Positions 36,857-46,735 of a stretch of 64,000 nt of DNA are shown in pieces. The notes beneath the pieces are model-generated. The model saw only the letters and a list, made by a program, of their open reading frames with translations. It made no database searches and was not told the DNA's origin. The position numbers and the translations under genes were made by a program. Each line of letters opens with the position of its first letter. Position 1 is the stretch's first letter. The stretch spans positions 3,596,001-3,660,000 of the forward strand of contig NZ_CP119520.1 of NCBI RefSeq assembly GCF_029223865.1. The letters run 5' to 3'. The DNA is from Telluria mixta (GTDB lineage: Bacteria; Pseudomonadota; Gammaproteobacteria; Burkholderiales; Burkholderiaceae_D).

Positions 36857-39588
36857 CAGGCCGAGGCCAGGCGCTTGAGCTCGTACAGGCGCTCGAGCGC
36901 TTCACGCGGGCTCAGGGCATCCGGATCGATGGCGTCCAGCAGCGTCAGCGCGGGCGATTCGGCGGGTGCGGGCGCCGGCGTGGCCACGGGCGCGGCCTCG
37001 GCGTCGCCCTCGTCACACGGCGCCGGCGCGAACAGGTCGAGCTGCGGCGTCGCATCGAGCGCCTGGGCTTCCAGCCGCGCCAGATGCTTGCGCGCCGCGC
37101 GAATTACGGCAGGGGGCACGCCCGCCAGTTGCGCGACCTGCAGGCCGTAGCTCTGCGACGCCGGGCCGTCCTGCACGGCGTGCAGGAACACGATGCTGTC
37201 CTTGTGCTCGACGGCCGACAGGTGCACGTTGACCGCGCTCGGATGCTGTTCCGGCAGCTGCGTCAGTTCGAAGTAGTGCGTGGCGAACAGCGTAAAGCTG
37301 CGGCTCGTCTCGATCAGGTGGCGCGCGATGGCCCACGCGAGCGCGAGGCCGTCGAACGTCGACGTGCCGCGGCCCACTTCGTCCATCAGCACGAGCGAGT
37401 GCTCGGTCGCGCCGTTCAGGATCGTGGCCGATTCCGTCATCTCCACCATGAACGTCGAGCGGCCGTTGGCCAGGTCGTCCGACGCGCCGATACGCGTGAA
37501 GATGCGGTCGATGGGACCGATCGTCGCACTCGTCGCGGGCACGTAGCTGCCCACGTAAGCGAGCAGCGTAATGAGCGCGACCTGTCGCATGAACGTCGAT
37601 TTACCGCCCATGTTCGGGCCCGTGATCAACAGCAGGCGGCGGTCGTTGGACAGCTTGCAGTCGTTCGCGATGAAGCGCTCGATCTGGTTCTCGACGACCG
37701 GGTGACGGCCTTCGACGATCGTCAGAAACGGCTCCTCGACCAGCTGCGGCATGCACCAGTGGTTGCGCACGGCGTGGTCGGCGAGGGCGGTGATCGTATC
37801 GAGCTGCGCGATGCCGGACGCGATGCGCTGCAGGCACACGATGTGCGGCGCGAGGTCGGCCAGCAGCAGCTCGTACAGCAGCTTTTCGCGCGCGAGGGCG
37901 CGGTCCTGCGCGGACAGGGCCTTGTCCTCGAACGCCTTCAGTTCCGGCGTGATGTAGCGCTCGCAGTTCTTCAGGGTCTGGCGGCGGCGGTAATCGTCGG
38001 GCACCTTGTCGGCCTGGCCGTTCGTGACTTCGATATAGAAGCCGTGCACGCGGTTGTACTCGACACGCAGGTTGGCGATGCCGGTGCGCGCACGCTCGCG
38101 CGCTTCCAGGTCGACGAGGAACTGGCCCGCGTTCTCGGACAGCGCGCGCAGCTCGTCGAGCTCCGCATCGAAGCCGCGTGCGAACACGCCGCCGTCGCGC
38201 ACCATGGCGGCCGGCTCCGTCGCGATGGCGCGTTGCAGGAGGTCCGCGCACGCCTCGGGCACCGCGATGGCGTCGTGGATGTCGCGCAGCAGGCACGAGT
38301 CGCCGGGGATGAAGCAGCGTGCCACCTGCTCGCGCAGCGCGGGCAGTTGTTTCAGGCCGTCGCGCAGGCTCGCGAGATCGCGCGGACGCGCCGTCAGCAG
38401 CGCGATGCGCGTCGTGATGCGCTCGATGTCGGGCACATGCGCGAGCGTCGCGGACAGGTCGTGCATCGCCTCGCGCTGGGCCAGCGCCTCGATGGCTTCG
38501 TGGCGCGAACGGGCCACGCGCTGGTCGCGCTTCGCGTGGTGCAGCCAGTAGCGCAGCAGGCGCGAACCCATCGCCGTCCGGCAGCCGTCCAGCAGCGAGA
38601 ACAAGGTGGGCGATTCGTGGCCGCGGATCGTCTCCGTCAGCTCCAGGTTGCGGCGCGTGGACGCGTCGAGGCCGATGAATTCGCTCTCCGATTCGACCGC
38701 GAGACTCTTCACGTGCTGCAGGCCGCGGCCCTGCGTCGCCTGGGCATAGCGCAGCAGCGCGCCGGCCGCGCCGAACGCGGCGCCGAGACCGTCCGCGCCG
38801 AAGCCGGACAGTGTCGCGACACCGAGTTGATCGAGCAGCGCCTTGTGGCCATGCACGACGTCGAAATGCCAGTCCGGCACGCGTGCCGTGTGACCGACCG
38901 GCGATTCTTCGAACAGGTCGGCGCCGCCGTCGGCACGCAGCACTTCGGCCGGCGCGATGCGTTCCAGTTCCTGCACGAGCCGCACGGCGGCCGCGCGGGC
39001 GTCGCCCGCGAATTCCATCAGCCGGAGTCCCCCGCTCGCGAGCGACATCCACGCGAGACCCGTCGTGACCACCTTGCGGTTCGCGACCGTGCACACGGCG
39101 AGCAGGGGACGCTCGGCTTTCTCGGGCAGCAGGTCGGCATCCGTCAGCGTCCCCGGCGTGACGACGCGCACGACCTTGCGCTCCACGGGGCCTTTGCTCA
39201 GCGCCGGGTCGCCGATCTGCTCGCAGATCGCGCACGACTCGCCCAGCTTGACGAGCTTGGCGAGGTAGGGATCGAGCGAGTGGAAGGGCACGCCCGCCAT
39301 CTTGATCGGATTCCCGCCCGAGCTGCCGCGCGCCGTCAGGGTGATGCCCAGGATGCGCGCGGCCTTCTCGGCGTCCTCGAAGAACAGCTCGTAGAAGTCG
39401 CCCATCCGGTAGAAGACGAGCATCGTGGGGTAGTCGGCCTTGATGCTCAGGTACTGCTGCATCATTGGAGTGACGGCGCTTTTCCCAGGCTTCACACCCT
39501 GCGAATTGATAGGCGTGTGTTTTTCGGCAGGCGGCTGTGCAGCCATGCTCTGCGCCGCGGAAGCGAGAATTTCGTGTGGGACGGTCAT
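36856..39588 (-). CDS. mutS: DNA mismatch repair protein MutS
   Basis: A 910-residue mismatch recognition ATPase. The mismatch-binding Phe-x-Glu is in [11 protein letters not shown] near 60-70. The ATPase core has Walker [10 protein letters not shown] and the downstream [18 protein letters not shown]. Near the C-terminus the QLDLF segment (around 848) matches the beta-clamp-binding motif. No Shine-Dalgarno precedes the ATG at 39588, and an ATG 14 codons later is also possible. The coupled downstream gene is the degenerate phosphoesterase. Confidence 0.97.
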   Translation of the reverse strand: MTVPHEILASAAQSMAAQPPAEKHTPINSQGVKPGKSAVTPMMQQYLSIKADYPTMLVFYRMGDFYELFFEDAEKAARILGITLTARGSSGGNPIKMAGVPFHSLDPYLAKLVKLGESCAICEQIGDPALSKGPVERKVVRVVTPGTLTDADLLPEKAERPLLAVCTVANRKVVTTGLAWMSLASGGLRLMEFAGDARAAAVRLVQELERIAPAEVLRADGGADLFEESPVGHTARVPDWHFDVVHGHKALLDQLGVATLSGFGADGLGAAFGAAGALLRYAQATQGRGLQHVKSLAVESESEFIGLDASTRRNLELTETIRGHESPTLFSLLDGCRTAMGSRLLRYWLHHAKRDQRVARSRHEAIEALAQREAMHDLSATLAHVPDIERITTRIALLTARPRDLASLRDGLKQLPALREQVARCFIPGDSCLLRDIHDAIAVPEACADLLQRAIATEPAAMVRDGGVFARGFDAELDELRALSENAGQFLVDLEARERARTGIANLRVEYNRVHGFYIEVTNGQADKVPDDYRRRQTLKNCERYITPELKAFEDKALSAQDRALAREKLLYELLLADLAPHIVCLQRIASGIAQLDTITALADHAVRNHWCMPQLVEEPFLTIVEGRHPVVENQIERFIANDCKLSNDRRLLLITGPNMGGKSTFMRQVALITLLAYVGSYVPATSATIGPIDRIFTRIGASDDLANGRSTFMVEMTESATILNGATEHSLVLMDEVGRGTSTFDGLALAWAIARHLIETSRSFTLFATHYFELTQLPEQHPSAVNVHLSAVEHKDSIVFLHAVQDGPASQSYGLQVAQLAGVPPAVIRAARKHLARLEAQALDATPQLDLFAPAPCDEGDAEAAPVATPAPAPAESPALTLLDAIDPDALSPREALERLYELKRLASA

Positions 39589-39636
39589 AGTTCAGAATAG
39601 TATCGGCCAGGCAAGGCGCCAACCAGGACAAGTCCG

Positions 39637-39798
39637 TTATTGTACCGCTAAGGCCAGCGCGCGCCCGCCTTCGTCGGCCGGCGCTGGGAGCACCACGTGG
39701 CTACCCGATTGACCGTGATCGAGTTCGCGCCGCGCAGCGGCGGCAAAGTCGAGGCGCGTTTCCACCGTGACGCTATCGATGATCTGGATAGCTGCAAT
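39637..39798 (-). pseudogene. Possible 3' fragment of an unknown gene
   Basis: On the minus strand a frame of about 53 codons reads IAAIQIIDSVTVETRLDFAA...SGSHVVLPAPADEGGRALALAVQ and ends at a TAA. Its codons are GC-rich at the third position, as in neighbouring real genes. The frame has no start codon of its own; the nearest ATG (around 39820) with an AAGGAG upstream is in a different frame and stops after 15 codons. This looks like a truncated or frameshifted remnant, or chance. Confidence 0.25.
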
Positions 39799-39909
39799 CC
39801 ATATTTTCGTTTTTGCGCATTCCGAACTCCTTGATTAGACTGCTTCCCATGAGAGCGGCCCTGGCCGGCGCTGCGGCGCCCGGACAGGTGCACCTCATCG
39901 TCTCCTTGG

Positions 39910-39939
39910 GCCTGTCGGGCAGCCGACAGGCTTCTTTTT
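39910..39939 (+). terminator. Terminator-like hairpin in the TonB-receptor leader
   Basis: GCCTGTCGG (39910-39918), loop GCAG and CCGACAGGC (39923-39931) form a perfect 9-bp stem, followed by TTCTTTTT. It lies 65 bases before the TTG start of the TonB receptor. Just upstream GACAGG (39883-39888) could pair with CCTGTC of the terminator arm, so a switch between two folds is possible. No known riboswitch class was recognised. Confidence 0.6.
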
Positions 39940-40004
39940 GCGCGATCGCCGATGCCGAGGCTCGCGTGGGACAGTCGACATCATTCAAATCATCGGAGAC
40001 AGAT

Positions 40005-42161
40005 TTGCCAGAACAAACCGTATCGAGCCGCCATCTGCGCGCGCTGCGCGCGTTGCCGCGTCACTCCCTGATTCTTGCGGGACTCTGGGGAGGCCATGCG
40101 GCCGCCCAGGACGTCATCCAGGAAGTCATCGTCACCGCGCAGAAGACCGCGCAGCCTGCGTCGAAGACCCCGCTCGCCCTGTCGGTGCTTGGCGGGGACG
40201 ACCTGCGCCAGGCCGGCGCGACGAATCCGGTGGCGTTGACGGAGCTGGCGCCGAACGTGCAAATCACAACCGATACAGGCATGCTGCAAGTCGCGATACG
40301 GGGCGTGGTGAGCCTGGACACGACCGAGAAGGGCGATTCGTCCACCGCCTTCAACGTCGACGGCGCCTACGTCGGACGCACCGAGGCGCAGCTGGGCAGC
40401 TTTCTCGACCTGGAGCGCATCGAGGTGCTGCGGGGCCCGCAAGGCACGCTGTATGGACGCAACGCCACTGCGGGTGCGATCAACCTGATCACCAACAAGC
40501 CGACCCGCAAGCTGGAGGGACGCGTGGATGTCGAGATCGGGGATTACGCGACGCGGCGCGTCGAAGGCGCGATCAACATTCCGGTCAACGACGTGCTCGC
40601 GCTGCGCGCGGCCGCGGCGAAGATCCGCCACGACACATACCTGCGCCCCGGCCCGAACACGATCGGCCTGGACGACCGCGACGACACCGCCGGCCGCGTG
40701 CATGCGCTGCTGATCTTCACGCCGCAGACGTCGTGGCTGCTGACGGCGGAGCGCGCCAAGAACGGCGGCAACGGCGCCAGCACCGTGCCCCTGACGAACT
40801 TCTTCACCGGCACGCCGCTCCTCGGCGGCAACAACCTGGCGAATCCCGTGTATGTGGACCGCGGGGCCAATACGCAGCTGACCGCTGCGGCCCGTTACGC
40901 GGACGTAGGCTCGCACCGGAACAACGTGGCGACGACGCTGCGCTCGGAATTCAAGACGCGCCTCGGTGACGCGGCGGACCTGACGTACCAGTTTGCTCGG
41001 CTGCACGCCGACGTCGACCAGTTGAACAACGGGACATACTTCGGATTTCCGATGTATAACCGGATCAACGGCGAATCGACGCAACGCAGCCATGAGATCC
41101 GCCTGAACTCGTCCGGCCCCACGGCACTGAGCTGGGTGGCGGGCGTCTATCGCTTCGACGAAGACATCTATCGCGCCTCGTCGTACAACACGGTCACGCC
41201 CGGGCCGGTGATCACGCTGCTGTTCACGCCCACCGTCGTCAACGAATCCAGAGCGGCGTTCGGGCAGCTGACCTATCGCCTCGACGACCGGCTACGCCTG
41301 ACGGCGGGCGCGCGCACGACGCGCGACGACAAGTCCGGCCACGATCCGCTCAGCGGCAGCACGACCGGGCCGGGCTACACCGCCCATGTGCACAGCGCGA
41401 AGTCCAACTTCCGCCTGGCCGTCGACTACGACCTGGCGCCGGCGGTGATGGCGTACGGCAGCCTGTCCACCGGCTACAAGGCGGGCGGCTTCAACGACAC
41501 CAGTGGCTCGCCCTACAAGCCAGAGAATCTGACCTCGGTGGAAGCCGGGATCAAGGGACGCTTCCTCGCGAACCGGTTGCGCATGAGCGCGGCCGTCTTC
41601 CATTACGACTACAAGGACATGCAGCTGACGTCCGTCGTGTGCAGCGGCACCGCGACCGGGTCCGACTGCGGCGTGCTGACGACCAACGCGTCGAACGCCA
41701 CCGTCAAGGGCGTCGAAGCGGAAGCCACCTTCAACGCGACGCCGGACGACAAGTTCAATCTGTCGCTCGGCACCGCCGACGGCAAGTTCAAGCGCTACCG
41801 CCCGAACGTCAACGACGACTGGTCCGGCAGCCAGATCGACCGGGCGCCAACCTACAACACGAGTCTGAGCTATGCGCACACGTTCGGGCTGGAGAACGGC
41901 GCGACGGTGCAGGTCCGCGTCGGGACGCGCTTGAACGGCGCCTACTTCATCAGCGACCCGTCCGCAGGCGTTCGTTACCGGCAGCCGGCCTATCGCAAGA
42001 GCGACGTGGCCGTGACCTATACGGCGCCGGCGCAGAACTACTACGCGCAGGCGTATGTGCGCAACATCGAGAACAGCATCACGCTCGACAGCCTGGTGCC
42101 GGGCGGCTTCGGCGTCGGTGCGCCGCGGACGTACGGTGTGCGGGCAGGGACGCAATTCTAG
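40005..42161 (+). CDS. TonB-dependent outer-membrane receptor
   Basis: A receptor of 718 residues with a signal peptide ending near HAAAQ. The TonB-box region DVIQEVIVTAQK is followed by a plug with LDLERIEVLRGPQGTLYGRNATAGAINLITNKP, and a 22-strand barrel ends in RTYGVRAGTQF with a terminal Phe. I chose the TTG at 40005 because GGAG lies 6 bases upstream and a typical signal peptide follows; the ATG at 39813 would add 64 residues with no signal. This group is of the sphingomonad/caulobacter-type receptors for carbohydrates, lipids or iron; the ligand is unknown. The leader contains a terminator hairpin. Confidence 0.87.
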   Translation: MPEQTVSSRHLRALRALPRHSLILAGLWGGHAAAQDVIQEVIVTAQKTAQPASKTPLALSVLGGDDLRQAGATNPVALTELAPNVQITTDTGMLQVAIRGVVSLDTTEKGDSSTAFNVDGAYVGRTEAQLGSFLDLERIEVLRGPQGTLYGRNATAGAINLITNKPTRKLEGRVDVEIGDYATRRVEGAINIPVNDVLALRAAAAKIRHDTYLRPGPNTIGLDDRDDTAGRVHALLIFTPQTSWLLTAERAKNGGNGASTVPLTNFFTGTPLLGGNNLANPVYVDRGANTQLTAAARYADVGSHRNNVATTLRSEFKTRLGDAADLTYQFARLHADVDQLNNGTYFGFPMYNRINGESTQRSHEIRLNSSGPTALSWVAGVYRFDEDIYRASSYNTVTPGPVITLLFTPTVVNESRAAFGQLTYRLDDRLRLTAGARTTRDDKSGHDPLSGSTTGPGYTAHVHSAKSNFRLAVDYDLAPAVMAYGSLSTGYKAGGFNDTSGSPYKPENLTSVEAGIKGRFLANRLRMSAAVFHYDYKDMQLTSVVCSGTATGSDCGVLTTNASNATVKGVEAEATFNATPDDKFNLSLGTADGKFKRYRPNVNDDWSGSQIDRAPTYNTSLSYAHTFGLENGATVQVRVGTRLNGAYFISDPSAGVRYRQPAYRKSDVAVTYTAPAQNYYAQAYVRNIENSITLDSLVPGGFGVGAPRTYGVRAGTQF

Positions 42162-42193
42162 CGGACGGCCTGCCATCCGGGCAGGTCGGGAAT

Positions 42194-42225
42194 CCGCCGC
42201 TCTCATCGGGACGGCGGGCTTTTTT
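42194..42225 (+). terminator. Terminator of the TonB receptor gene
   Basis: CCGCCG (42194-42199) and CGGCGG (42212-42217) pair with a 12-base loop, followed by GC and six Ts. It begins 32 bases after the stop codon. Confidence 0.8.
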
Positions 42226-42240
42226 CTGCCTATGTTCGCG

Positions 42241-42480
42241 TCAGCAAGTAGGGTAGGTTTTCCAGCGGCGGCCCGCCCATATCACATATTCGGCAAACCT
42301 CACGAAAGAGACCGCATCGTCGTACGAGACGTTTCCTAAAACAAACGTTGCCTGAAATTCCAGCTCTTGGGGCGTACGCGGCCCCACAACGACATTGAAC
42401 CTGTTCACAAGCGTCTGGCGGTTAAGTGCCAGCTCGGGCGTATCGGCGCTTGTGGGTGGATTGGGCCAGTACTGATCCAT
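42241..42480 (-). CDS. Small uncharacterised ORF
   Basis: A 79-residue ORF beginning with an ATG at 42480. The product is MDQYWPNPPT... with aromatic residues (FVRFAEYVIWAGRRW) near the end, and no signal peptide or membrane segment. No Shine-Dalgarno is clear. It starts the AT-richer stretch and could be an orphan gene or a fragment of a larger one. I have no functional call. Confidence 0.4.
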   Translation of the reverse strand: MDQYWPNPPTSADTPELALNRQTLVNRFNVVVGPRTPQELEFQATFVLGNVSYDDAVSFVRFAEYVIWAGRRWKTYPTC

Positions 42481-42858
42481 GAACGCAAGGAGCTCAAATT
42501 TGACAGGCGAGTCTAGCGCCTAGCATACCCGTATTTCCCAGCCATACCCGCGGCCGAAACATTTAGTTTGCGGCAGTGAGCATGACTATGCGGCCTCAGC
42601 GCTCAATCCACGCGTAGTGCATTTTACTGTTTGGAAATTCGGCAAGATCACAACCCAGTACTCACTATGCCGACTTGCTTGGAAATGTATGACGGATTAC
42701 CGGCGCGCGAACGCGTGCGCCGCAGTCGCGGCGCCAATCGGAGACAATCATGCTAATTTGCTTGAGGAACAATATGGCTGGACGGTGGCGTCGCCAGCAG
42801 GCGTGAGGAATCGCAGGGGTTAAAATAGCCCTGAATCGTGGGCATTTCTCAGCTCACT
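42481..42858. other. Gene-poor, AT-richer stretch
   Basis: No coding sequence is supported here. Composition is visibly lower in GC than both flanks. A 68-codon ORF at 42617-42823 lacks a ribosome binding site and has no recognisable features, so it is rejected. The stretch could be the remains of transferred DNA. Confidence 0.6.
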
Positions 42859-43527
42859 CTAGGTTTTATTGTTAAAATTTTTCACCCGTAAACGGCACTC
42901 GTCGATCAAACCGTATGCGATCGTATAATTAAGTAAATCAGCAAAACTTTGAAGGCGAAATTTCGACAATATCCGCGATTTGTGGGTGCTGATCGTTTTT
43001 TGGCTCAGATTCAGTGTTTTGGAAACTTCAACTACCCGCATGCCGCAAACCAGCATTGAATAGACAAGCTTTTCTTTTTCAGTCAAGCTGTCGTGCGGCA
43101 AATATCCTGATCGATGGGGGCTGGAAGTCGCAAGTTGACTTGCCAAAGCAGCACCAACATAGACTCGCCCCATTTCTATCCGTCGCACAGCGGTCACGAA
43201 TTCCTCAATCGAGCAGTTTTTCATAAGAAATCCCTTCGCTCCATAGGCTATGGAAAGGGCCCCGTGTGTCATTTCGTTCAGTTGGCTAAATATCAGAATT
43301 TTTGATTCCGGAGCGACCGCGCGAATGTGCTTGATGACTTCAGCGACATTTTTTCCGATAGCCAACGGTTCCACAATGACGAGATCATATTTTCGCAACG
43401 AAAGAGCTTCAATGAGTTTAATGAAAGTTCTTGCTTCGTTGATCGAAACATTCGCACTGATACGGCTTACTACTGAATGAATTCCTTCTCGAGCCAAATC
43501 GTCGCAATCTGCCATTAGCAACTGCAT
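42859..43527 (-). CDS. LuxR/NarL-type regulator with atypical receiver
   Basis: A 222-residue response-regulator-like protein. The receiver domain spans about 1-115 and a LuxR-type HTH spans about 147-205 (LTEKEKLVYSMLVCGMRVVEVSKTLNLSQKTISTHKSRI). The expected phospho-acceptor Asp is Glu53 (YDLVIVEP), and one of the acidic pocket residues is Cys8 (ADCDD). The Ser81 and Lys103 positions are kept. It may be always-on, or controlled without phosphorylation. The start is ATG 43527 with GGAG 8 bases upstream; a TTG just before is less likely. Its GC content is far below that of the flanking genes, consistent with horizontal gain. Confidence 0.85.
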   Translation of the reverse strand: MQLLMADCDDLAREGIHSVVSRISANVSINEARTFIKLIEALSLRKYDLVIVEPLAIGKNVAEVIKHIRAVAPESKILIFSQLNEMTHGALSIAYGAKGFLMKNCSIEEFVTAVRRIEMGRVYVGAALASQLATSSPHRSGYLPHDSLTEKEKLVYSMLVCGMRVVEVSKTLNLSQKTISTHKSRILSKFRLQSFADLLNYTIAYGLIDECRLRVKNFNNKT

Positions 43528-44023
43528 CAATACTTCTCCAATATTTTCCTACAGTAAACCGTCAGACGGATGTTCTGATGGAATACCCTTAAGACTAGGA
43601 AACGATGAGATATTCGATATGAAATCTAGATCAATTCAGAAAATTTTAGCGTTATGAGTCGATGAGAACAAGGATTTTTGCCAAACGTGCACACGCATCA
43701 TTTATATGATGACATGTAGTTTATTATTTGTCGCTGCGGTGCAAAATTTGTGGTCTATGTGATTACCAAAAGGATGAAGAATATATTTTCGCCGCGATCA
43801 AAGCAATGTGACTTGCATATTTTGTATTTTTACTTTTCTTGGTTTCCTATAGGAATTTCATCAATCGATTATTGGGAAATAGAAGCCAGTTAAAATGGTG
43901 GGGACTCAAAATGTGATTATGTGCATTATTTCGCGAATACTCAACGCGCTCGGCGTACCGCTCATAATGATGCGCAAGAAGACCTGACGTGCGGCAACCG
44001 CCAAGCGCTCAGGTGAGGTACGG
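43528..44023. other. AT-rich intergenic region of about 500 bases
   Basis: No coding sequence of any length is convincing. It contains many A/T runs and the promoter of the LuxR-type gene is expected at its left end. It lies beyond the stop of the GGDEF-EAL gene, so it separates the two oppositely organised units. Nothing else is recognised. Confidence 0.7.
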
Positions 44024-46735
44024 CTAGGTCTCGCCGGAATTTTCGAAAAGCCGCTCGGACCAGGGCACCTCGCCCGTGAGCCTCGCCTCGAAATCCTTGG
44101 CCGGCAAGGGGTAGGAGAACAGGAACCCTTGAGCGAAATCGCAGCCGTGCTTTACGAGCCAGTCGCGCTGGACCGCCGATTCGACGCCCTCGGCGATGAC
44201 CTTCAGTCCGAGCTTGTGCGCCATCACGATGATCGTCTCCGTGATCGTCGTGCTGGTTACATCCGTGCCGAGTCCGGCAATGAACGACTTGTCGATCTTC
44301 AGGTAATCGATATCGAGTCGTTTCAGGTAGCTCATCGACGAGTATCCGGTGCCGAAATCATCGATGGCCAAGTCGACGCCAGCCGCACTTAACGTGTCCA
44401 ATTGCGTCTGCACGTCGTCCGACAGGTTCAACAACACGCCTTCGGTGATTTCGACGTTGATGCATGCCGGGTCCAGCCCACGCGCGCGCAGATGGGCGAC
44501 CCAGTCCAGGCCGGGCGCGTTCGGCTGGAACTGGATCGGCGAGCGGTTGATCGTGACCTGGAAGTCCTGCCCCAGCATTGCCGTCCAGCGCACCGCCATG
44601 GAGGCGGCCTGATCGAACACCCAATCGCCGAGTTCATGGATGATTCCGGAGTCCTCGGCAACAACGATGAACTGATCCGGCAAGGTCAGTCCTGTTCCTG
44701 GCCTGTGCCAGCGCAGCAGGGCCTCCGCCTTGGCGATCGCACCGTCTGACAGGCATACGATGGGCTGGAAGTAGAGAACGAACTGCCGCTCGGGCAGCGC
44801 CCGACGCAGATCGGCGATCAAAGTCAGGCGCTGCATGGCGCTCGATTGCATGGATGCCTCGTAGAACGTCATGCAATTGCGGCCACCCGCTTTTGAGCGA
44901 TACATTGCATGGTCGGCGTTACGCATCAATTCTTCCGAATTTCCCGCATCGCGTGGATACAGAGCGATGCCGATACTGCCAGCAACGTAGACCTGTTCCG
45001 ACTTGAGCGAGAACGCCGTCGACAATGCCTCGAGTATCTGCTGGCCTGTCTGTTCGACATGTTCCAGCTCATGCGCTTCAGTCAGGATCACAGTGAATTC
45101 GTCGCCGCCGAGACGCGCGACCGTGTCGCCGGCGCGCACGCAGCGCTCGATTCTTCGTGCAGCTTCGACCAGCAACATGTCGCCTGCATCATGGCCGAGC
45201 AGGTCGTTGACCTCCTTGAAGCGGTCGAGGTCGACGAACAGGAGAGCCAACTGGCCACCGGCGGCGCCAGCCTGACGAATGCCCTGTTCCAGGCGATCGC
45301 GGAACAGCGTCCGGTTGGGCAGGCCGGTCAATGCGTCGTAGTGCGCGCGCCGCTCGAGAACTTCGTTGAATTCTCGGATCGTTATCTCGTTACGTTTGCG
45401 TTCGGAAATGTCGTTCACGAAGCCGCACCATACGACTTGTCTCTCCGGTGCGCGGGTTGGCGTGGCGTTGACCTCGCGCCAGCCTTCGCCGGCGCGAGGA
45501 ACGTCAACCCGGAACTCGAAACGGAAGGGCTTGAGCGTCGCCGCCGAGCGCTGCAGCCGGCGATACATCCGATCCCTGTCTGCGGCGTGAATCCGATGTA
45601 CCAGCGTCTCCCAGCCAGCGCGAATCTGGCGCGGTGTCAAACCGAACAGATTCTCCGCCTGGTCGCTGACATAGTCGCAGCAAAGCGAGCCCCGTGTGTC
45701 CATCCGCAGTTCGAACACGGCGCCCGGCAGTTGTTGCGTCAGGCTCAGGATGCGAGCCTGGCTGGCCTCGACCTGCTGCCTCAGGCCGACCGTTTCCGTG
45801 ATATCCGCCATGGTACCGACCATCCGCACCGCGGTTCCGGCGCTGGAACGCTCGACAACGCAGCCCTGCGAGCGAACCCAGATCCATTTTCCGCTTGCAT
45901 GGCGCAGTCGATACTCGCAGCTGAAGAATGATTCTGGAGCACCCGGCTCCGACACCTGCAAGCAGTACCTGACCCGGTCCAGCACGGCTGCACGGTCCTC
46001 GGGATGGATCCATTTGATGTATGTAGTCGAGCTTGCGGCTGTCCAATTCAGTGGCAGTCCGAGAATCTTCTTGCACTGGTCGGAATAGAAGATCGTGTCG
46101 TCGTCGACCTTCCAGTCCCAGACGCCCTCGCGCGCGCTGCTCAATGCCAGGTTCAGGCGTTCTTCACTCACACGCAGCGCATGTGCCAGCGTGCGTTGCT
46201 CGCCCAGCGCCGATTGCAGCTTGATTTGTGTCGAACGAAGTTCATCTTCCCGATCGGCAAGACGCGAAACGTCGTGGACGGTGCCGACCAGGTCCGTGCA
46301 GCGTCCCTTCTCGTCGAAAACAGGCGTAACCGTGACTTGGCCAACCTTGCGGCCTGCAGGATAGGTGCTGACTTCCTCCCAGCGTTGGGTCATGCCGGTC
46401 CGGATGGCGCGGCGATAAGCATCCTTGACCATCAATAGTGAGGGGGATGGGATCACATCCTCCACCCGGTTGCCGATCACCTGGCAGGGCTCCAGCATCG
46501 TCGCGGCATAGAACGCCGGATTCACATAAACAAAACGGTATTCGTCGTCGCCCTCAACCTTGAGGTGGTAGATCACGTCCGAAATATTCGCGAACGCGAT
46601 CGACGAGGTCGCGCTATGGACCGCCGACGATTCCACATCGGCGTCACCCCGCGTCGGACCTTCGACAGGTGCGGAGGACGCCCGGTCTCGTCCAACTGGA
46701 CTGGTTTGCGAAACAGAAGGTGTTCCAGGGCACAT
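44024..46735 (-). CDS. PAS-GGDEF-EAL cyclic-di-GMP protein
   Basis: A protein of about 903 residues from the ATG at 46735. It has three PAS-type sensory domains in the first 430 residues with PAC tails (GTVHDVSRLADR, GTMADITETVGL, GFVNDISERKR). The GGDEF domain has an intact RLGGDEF and an inhibitory RxxD site (RAGD) 5 residues before it. The EAL domain has KAEALLRW, N in VTINRSP, E in EITEG, DDFGTGYSS and AEGVE. Both cyclase and phosphodiesterase motifs are complete, so it may make and break c-di-GMP. Other starts (TTG 46918, ATG 46858) are possible; the first has AGGA nearby, none is strong. Confidence 0.92.
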   Translation of the reverse strand: MCPGTPSVSQTSPVGRDRASSAPVEGPTRGDADVESSAVHSATSSIAFANISDVIYHLKVEGDDEYRFVYVNPAFYAATMLEPCQVIGNRVEDVIPSPSLLMVKDAYRRAIRTGMTQRWEEVSTYPAGRKVGQVTVTPVFDEKGRCTDLVGTVHDVSRLADREDELRSTQIKLQSALGEQRTLAHALRVSEERLNLALSSAREGVWDWKVDDDTIFYSDQCKKILGLPLNWTAASSTTYIKWIHPEDRAAVLDRVRYCLQVSEPGAPESFFSCEYRLRHASGKWIWVRSQGCVVERSSAGTAVRMVGTMADITETVGLRQQVEASQARILSLTQQLPGAVFELRMDTRGSLCCDYVSDQAENLFGLTPRQIRAGWETLVHRIHAADRDRMYRRLQRSAATLKPFRFEFRVDVPRAGEGWREVNATPTRAPERQVVWCGFVNDISERKRNEITIREFNEVLERRAHYDALTGLPNRTLFRDRLEQGIRQAGAAGGQLALLFVDLDRFKEVNDLLGHDAGDMLLVEAARRIERCVRAGDTVARLGGDEFTVILTEAHELEHVEQTGQQILEALSTAFSLKSEQVYVAGSIGIALYPRDAGNSEELMRNADHAMYRSKAGGRNCMTFYEASMQSSAMQRLTLIADLRRALPERQFVLYFQPIVCLSDGAIAKAEALLRWHRPGTGLTLPDQFIVVAEDSGIIHELGDWVFDQAASMAVRWTAMLGQDFQVTINRSPIQFQPNAPGLDWVAHLRARGLDPACINVEITEGVLLNLSDDVQTQLDTLSAAGVDLAIDDFGTGYSSMSYLKRLDIDYLKIDKSFIAGLGTDVTSTTITETIIVMAHKLGLKVIAEGVESAVQRDWLVKHGCDFAQGFLFSYPLPAKDFEARLTGEVPWSERLFENSGET

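Noticed and set aside
36781..39600. Plus-strand ORF of 939 codons opposite mutS
   Set aside because: Shadow frame; arginine-rich low-quality protein with no motifs, while MutS is intact on the other strand.
39841..39940. Known riboswitch class in the TonB leader
   Set aside because: No cobalamin, TPP, FMN, SAM or fluoride consensus was seen; only a generic hairpin and possible antiterminator are supported.
39813..40004. N-terminal 64-codon extension of the TonB receptor
   Set aside because: The extension has no signal peptide and runs through a terminator hairpin; a TTG with GGAG upstream gives a proper signal sequence.
42617..42823. Plus-strand 68-codon ORF
   Set aside because: No ribosome binding site, no recognisable pattern, and in an AT-rich non-coding stretch.
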